Source: JBCBKL01 sp038521825
Lineage (GTDB): Bacteria > Pseudomonadota > Alphaproteobacteria > Rhodobacterales > Rhodobacteraceae
Assembly: GCA_038521825.1 (NCBI GenBank)
Contig: JBCBKL010000017.1
Location: 1-64,000 of the forward strand
Direction: 5' to 3'
Length of the DNA stretch: 64,000 nucleotides
Made by a program: the position numbers and the translations under genes. A model generated the notes under the pieces. It was not told where the DNA came from. It did not search any database and saw nothing but the letters and a program-made list of their open reading frames with translations. Position 1 is the first letter of the stretch. Every line of letters starts with the position of its first letter. Shown here piece after piece: positions 60,828 to 64,000 of this stretch.

Positions 60828-61258
60828 CTCGACGGCCTGCTCGTTGCTTGCCGCCGGATCGGGCGCGCACCCGCGGTGACCACCCGCAACCCGCACTTTT
60901 TGCCGGAAGAAAGCTCGAAACCGGCAATCAAGACTTTCGCTGCATCGAAAGCCAGGACGCTAGCAAAGTCGATATCCTGGCGCCGAACGGTCTTTCGGAT
61001 TTTGCCAATTCATGAACTCTCAGTTACTGGGTCGTCATTGCAGGCCATCCCAATGATGGATTGCGCTTGGGGTCTGGTTTGCCGGTCGAACAAATACCGT
61101 GCTGAGTTTTGCCATGCCCTAATTTGCCCAGATGAGCAGGAGATGAGGCCGGGCGGCGCAAGACAATATGCAATGACGGGCCGCTGTCGTACGATGATCC
61201 GGCAAGTCGCGAGCAGTGTTGGGCCGGAGGACACACGATTTGAATGTGCTTGAACGGC

Positions 61259-61270
61259 GTGAAATTTCAC
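61259..61270. promoter_or_regulatory. Perfect palindrome GTGAAATTTCAC
   Basis: A perfect 12-bp palindrome 22 bases upstream of the -35 element of the KAS III-like gene's promoter; candidate binding site of an unknown regulator. Confidence 0.4.
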
Positions 61271-61292
61271 TTCCGCAACCGCCCATTCCGCG

Positions 61293-61320
61293 CTTGCGCG
61301 CCATGGGTCGCGCCTATAAT
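61293..61320 (+). promoter_or_regulatory. Promoter of the KAS III-like gene
   Basis: A consensus -10 TATAAT at 61315-61320 and CTTGCG at 61293-61298 with a 16-base spacer (TTGCGC with 15 is the alternative). It would start transcription about 20 bases before the TTG start codon. Confidence 0.6.
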
Positions 61321-61346
61321 TTCGGCGAAAAACAAAAAGGTGCGCC

Positions 61347-62474
61347 TTGACCCACACGCCTGCCATCACCGGAACCGGTGTTTTCACCCCAGAAAAGTCG
61401 ATCTCGAACGCTGAACTGGTCGCTGCTTTCAACGCCTACGCGGATCGGTACAACGAAGCCAACAAGGCGCAGATCGATGCCGGTGAGCTGGAGGCGAAAG
61501 CCCACTCATCTGAGGATTTCATCTTCAAAGCCTCCGGGATCGAAAGCCGCTTTGTCATTGATAAGGACGGTATTCTGGATCCCGATGTGATGCACCCGCT
61601 CTTTCGTCAGCGGACAGACGACGAACCGGGCCTGATGGCCGAAATGGCGCTCGAGGCCGCGCACAAGGCGCTCGACCAAGCGGGCAAGACGGCGCTTGAT
61701 GTCGATGCCGTGATCTGTGCCGCCTCAAATCTCGAACGGGCCTATCCTGCAGTTGCAATCGAGATCCAGGATCTGCTTGGCATTCAGGGATTTGCATTCG
61801 ACATGAACGTCGCCTGCAGTTCGGCCACATTCGGCATACAGGCCGCTGCGGATATGGTGCGATCGGGCTCAATCCGCTCAGCGCTCGTCATCAACCCGGA
61901 AATCTGTTCGGCCCACCTGGAATGGCGTGACCGCGACTGTCATTTCATCTTTGGCGATGTGGCGACGGCCACTTTCATCGAACGGATCGAAGACGCAAAG
62001 GGCCCCCATTTCGAAATCAAGTCGACCCGCTGCGCGACGCAATTCTCAAACAACATTCGCAACAATAACGGGTTTCTGCGTCGCTCCCGTCCAGACGGGC
62101 TGAAAGATCGCCGCGACATGCAATTCATGCAGAATGGGCGGAAGGTCTTCAAAGAAGTCTTGCCCATGGTCAGCCAGCACATTGCCGACCACATGGCAGA
62201 CGAAGGCGTGGTCAGCACCGATCTCAAACGGCTTTGGCTGCATCAGGCCAACAGATCGATGAATGACTTCATCGGCAAAAAGGTTATGGGCCGCGACCCT
62301 GAGCCGGGCGAACAACCCAACATCCTGCAGGACTATGCCAACACGTCTTCAGCGGGGTCCATCATCGCGTTTTCCAAATATTCCAGCGACTTGAACGATG
62401 GCGACGTCGGTCTGATCTGTTCGTTCGGTGCGGGCTATTCGGTGGGATCCGTGCTGGTTGAACGGCACGCCTAA
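61347..62474 (+). CDS. Beta-ketoacyl-ACP synthase III-like protein
   Basis: A 375-residue thiolase-fold enzyme. Nucleophile Cys in DMNVACSSATFGIQAAADMV, catalytic His in LWLHQANRSMNDFIG and Asn in DYANTSSAGSIIAFSKY. It is longer than FabH (about 320) because of an inserted stretch near residues 28-55. FabH makes the first condensation, but orphans like this often act on special acyl chains. It starts at TTG 61347 with AAGG upstream. No fab genes are nearby, and it overlaps the convergent GFA gene by 4 bases. Confidence 0.85.
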   Translation: MTHTPAITGTGVFTPEKSISNAELVAAFNAYADRYNEANKAQIDAGELEAKAHSSEDFIFKASGIESRFVIDKDGILDPDVMHPLFRQRTDDEPGLMAEMALEAAHKALDQAGKTALDVDAVICAASNLERAYPAVAIEIQDLLGIQGFAFDMNVACSSATFGIQAAADMVRSGSIRSALVINPEICSAHLEWRDRDCHFIFGDVATATFIERIEDAKGPHFEIKSTRCATQFSNNIRNNNGFLRRSRPDGLKDRRDMQFMQNGRKVFKEVLPMVSQHIADHMADEGVVSTDLKRLWLHQANRSMNDFIGKKVMGRDPEPGEQPNILQDYANTSSAGSIIAFSKYSSDLNDGDVGLICSFGAGYSVGSVLVERHA

Positions 62475-62869
62475 GGCGGCGTCGGGTGCCCGTCGAACTG
62501 TTTGGCGTCATCGCAGATCTGGTACCACGACGGTTTTTCACGTACGAATTCGTGGAACTGGTTTTTCAGTGATAAATCATCGTCGAGGGCATTGGCCGCG
62601 ATTGGAAAGCTTTCGTCGTCCGACAGGATTTCACCTAGTGATGAACCACACGTCTTGCAGAAACATCGACCGTATTTGTAAGGCGCGCCGGGCGTAAAAA
62701 GTGCGACATTTTCTTTGCCAGCGATCCATTTCAGATCGGCTTTCTTAATAAAGACAATGGCGCTTGCCCCGGCCTTTCTGCAACGCGAGCAATGGCAGGT
62801 GCCCATCATGCTCGGTTCGTCCGCCAACTCGAATTTGACAGCGCCGCAACAGCAGCTTCCCCTGATCAT
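62471..62869 (-). CDS. GFA (glutathione-dependent formaldehyde-activating) domain protein
   Basis: A 132-residue zinc-binding GFA/CENP-V-fold protein. Cysteine sets: RGSCCCGAVKFEL, MGTCHCSRCRKAG and GRCFCKTCGSSLG, which bind two zinc ions in family members. Despite the name, many GFA proteins are not known to act on formaldehyde; some act on glutathione adducts. GGAG precedes ATG 62869. Its upstream region has a promoter overlapping a LexA-type box. Confidence 0.87.
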   Translation of the reverse strand: MIRGSCCCGAVKFELADEPSMMGTCHCSRCRKAGASAIVFIKKADLKWIAGKENVALFTPGAPYKYGRCFCKTCGSSLGEILSDDESFPIAANALDDDLSLKNQFHEFVREKPSWYQICDDAKQFDGHPTPP

Positions 62870-62905
62870 TCGCCTGAAACTCCTCAGTCAAGCCCCGGTG
62901 GTGAG

Positions 62906-62937
62906 AACATTAAGAGAACAAATGTCGCTTTGGCAAT
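62906..62937 (-). promoter_or_regulatory. GFA promoter with overlapping LexA-type box
   Basis: On the minus strand TTGCCA (62932-62937) and TTAATG (62909-62914) are separated by exactly 17 bases. Over the -10 lies GTTCTCTTAATGTTC (62906-62920), a GTTC-N7-GTTC direct repeat, the alphaproteobacterial LexA (SOS) box pattern. Confidence 0.5.
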
Positions 62938-62986
62938 GGTCCGGAGCATTGGGGGATCGGGTTCGGCGGCAATCCACCGGGCGGCC

Positions 62987-63700
62987 TTAGATCGACTTGA
63001 GCGAGACCCGCTTGTGGACGGCTTCGACGTCTTCGACGCGCTCCGAATAGCGGTCGACAAGGTAGTCCTTACGGCCCCGCACCATCCAGGTGAATTTGAC
63101 CAGCTCTTCCATCACGTCGACGACGCGGCGGTAAAACGGGCCGTCATGCAAGCGGCCATCTTGGAATTCCAGCCACGCTTTGGCGATGCTCGACTGGTTC
63201 GGGATCGTCACCATCCGCATCCAACGGCCGAGGATGCGCATCTGGTTCACCGCGTTAAAACTTTGCGACCCGCCGGAAACCTGCATAACGGCCAGCGTCT
63301 TGCCCTGGGTCGGTCGGATCCCCCCCTTCATCGACAGCGGCAGCCAGTCGATCTGGGTTTTCATGAGGCCGGTCATAGCGCCATGGCGCTCAGGCGATGA
63401 CCACACCATCCCTTCGGACCATGTTGCCAGTTCCCTCAGTTCCTGCACTTTGGGATGTTCCGGTTCGGCATCGTCAACCAAAGGCAAGCCGGACGGATCA
63501 AATATGCGGGTCTCGCAGCCGAGGTATTCGAGAATGCGCGCCCCTTCTTCGGCCGCGCGGCGGGAATAGCTGACATCGCGCAGGGAACCGTAGAGCAAGA
63601 GGATTCGTGGTGGGTGCCCAGGATCCTCCGGAGCCTTTAGCAAATCCACGTCGATCCGGTTCAATGCTTCGGCCACGAGGGCCGGCATGTCATCAGACAC
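62987..63700 (-). CDS. arsH: ArsH-like NADPH-dependent FMN reductase
   Basis: A 237-residue flavodoxin-fold protein. FMN-binding LLLYGSLRDVSYSRRAAEEG, MVWSSPERHGAMTGLMKTQI with WLPLSMKGGIRPTQGKTL, and VMQVSGGSQSFNAVNQMRIL are ArsH marks. ArsH oxidises or reduces organoarsenicals and quinones with NADPH, and gives resistance in some bacteria. No other ars gene is visible, although the window ends just upstream. It overlaps the next gene by 8 bases. ATG 63700 is used; ATG 63688 is an alternative. Confidence 0.88.
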   Translation of the reverse strand: MSDDMPALVAEALNRIDVDLLKAPEDPGHPPRILLLYGSLRDVSYSRRAAEEGARILEYLGCETRIFDPSGLPLVDDAEPEHPKVQELRELATWSEGMVWSSPERHGAMTGLMKTQIDWLPLSMKGGIRPTQGKTLAVMQVSGGSQSFNAVNQMRILGRWMRMVTIPNQSSIAKAWLEFQDGRLHDGPFYRRVVDVMEELVKFTWMVRGRKDYLVDRYSERVEDVEAVHKRVSLKSI

Positions 63701-64000
63701 CCTCGTCCTCCAGATGCAGTTTCATGTCGATCAGGACTTGTTGCAAAAGGATGGTTTCCTTCAGCAGCCGCTTTGCTTCGTTGATGCTGATCACGCCATC
63801 CTCAATCGATTGCTGATACTCGGTCATGAGCATAGCAAAGCGTTGACTCAAAGCGATGACATCCGAATTGACGCCGCCCTTGCGGTTTTCGTCATCAGAT
63901 GTCTCACCATCACGCGATACGTGGGCGCCCTGCAATTCAGCCAAGGCGCTTGTCACGTGCGGAAAGCTCGCCGACTGTTCCAACAATAGTACGGTGTCGA
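63693..64000 (-). CDS. Unknown protein, 5' end outside the window
   Basis: At least 97 residues, and the frame stays open to the window edge, so it is probably truncated here. The visible part starts around VLLLEQSASFPHVTSALAEL, has a polar, Asp/Gly-rich middle, and ends in a helical region (EYQQSIEDGVISINEAKRLL, then LQQVLIDMKLHLEDE) that may form a coiled coil. I do not recognise a family. It overlaps arsH by 8 bases and is presumably cotranscribed with it. Confidence 0.6.
   Translation of the reverse strand, partial: DTVLLLEQSASFPHVTSALAELQGAHVSRDGETSDDENRKGGVNSDVIALSQRFAMLMTEYQQSIEDGVISINEAKRLLKETILLQQVLIDMKLHLEDEGV

Larger units (their letters stand above)
60683..61346. other. Intergenic region with regulatory sites but no recognised gene
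   Basis: About 660 bases. Frames of 97-173 residues exist but show no family motif and overlap each other. It holds a TGTATACA palindrome (60820-60827), the palindrome GTGAAATTTCAC (61259-61270) and a clear promoter for the KAS III-like gene near its end. It may also contain decayed gene fragments. Confidence 0.5.

Noticed and set aside
60732..61253. Plus-strand frame of 173 codons after the BASS gene
   Set aside because: Cys/Arg/Ser-rich, overlapped by other frames of similar length, no family pattern; probably non-coding.
1..64000. CRISPR arrays, rRNA genes, tRNA genes, prophage integrase or attachment sites
   Set aside because: I looked for regular direct repeats, conserved RNA stretches and integrase motifs and saw none. 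The phage-like genes form a GTA cluster without integrase.

Overview
The window looks like chromosomal DNA of a marine Rhodobacteraceae (Roseobacter-group alphaproteobacterium). The GC content is high. The core genes (valS, pgk, an E1beta subunit of pyruvate dehydrogenase that carries a lipoyl domain, the fabD-fabG-acpP-fabF-mltG order) fit this group. A complete RcGTA-type gene transfer agent cluster, TRAP transporters, a BMP-type ABC system and GAAC-N7-GAAC LexA-like signals also fit. All functions are read from sequence and family knowledge; no database search was run.

Layout. 1-19.0 kb is mostly housekeeping: the 3' part of valS (its first bases are an inverted duplication, probably an assembly edge), a crotonase, two aminotransferases, an ABC exporter, a family 2 glycosyltransferase, a YgfZ-like folate protein, a frameshifted TPR-sulfotransferase, a DUF3179 protein, a tandem pair of cyclophilins, pgk, a secreted protein of unknown function, a short-chain dehydrogenase, a polar amino acid ABC pair without its ATPase, and an FtsB-like divisome protein. 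19.1-22.8 kb holds pdhA-pdhB-pdhC, with an inverted repeat upstream and a terminator downstream. cysE follows.

23.8-37.7 kb is a complete minus-strand gene transfer agent structural cluster: 17 genes from small terminase to the tail-tip 'megatron', all open and mostly translationally coupled. Upstream (37.75-38.12 kb) is an AT-rich region with four copies of a 12-bp motif, followed by an intrinsic terminator placed before the first GTA gene. This arrangement suggests terminator- or activator-controlled expression.

38.1-43.5 kb is a fatty acid and cell wall block (mltG, fabF, a GNAT acetyltransferase, acpP, fabG, fabD). A cytochrome b561-YceI fusion follows. 45.4-51.2 kb is a tightly coupled BMP/nucleoside-type ABC importer with a cytosine-deaminase-like amidohydrolase, suggesting uptake and deamination of a nucleobase-like compound. 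An IS3-family remnant separates it from a second catabolic module at 51.8-60.7 kb: a TPP enzyme, an enolase-superfamily enzyme and an Asp/Glu racemase-family protein, divergent from a DadA-like FAD oxidoreductase, a TRAP transporter and a BASS-type permease. Its substrate is unknown.

The end of the window carries a KAS III-like synthase with a clear promoter, a GFA-domain protein whose promoter overlaps a LexA-type box, an ArsH-like flavoprotein, and a partial unknown gene running off the edge.
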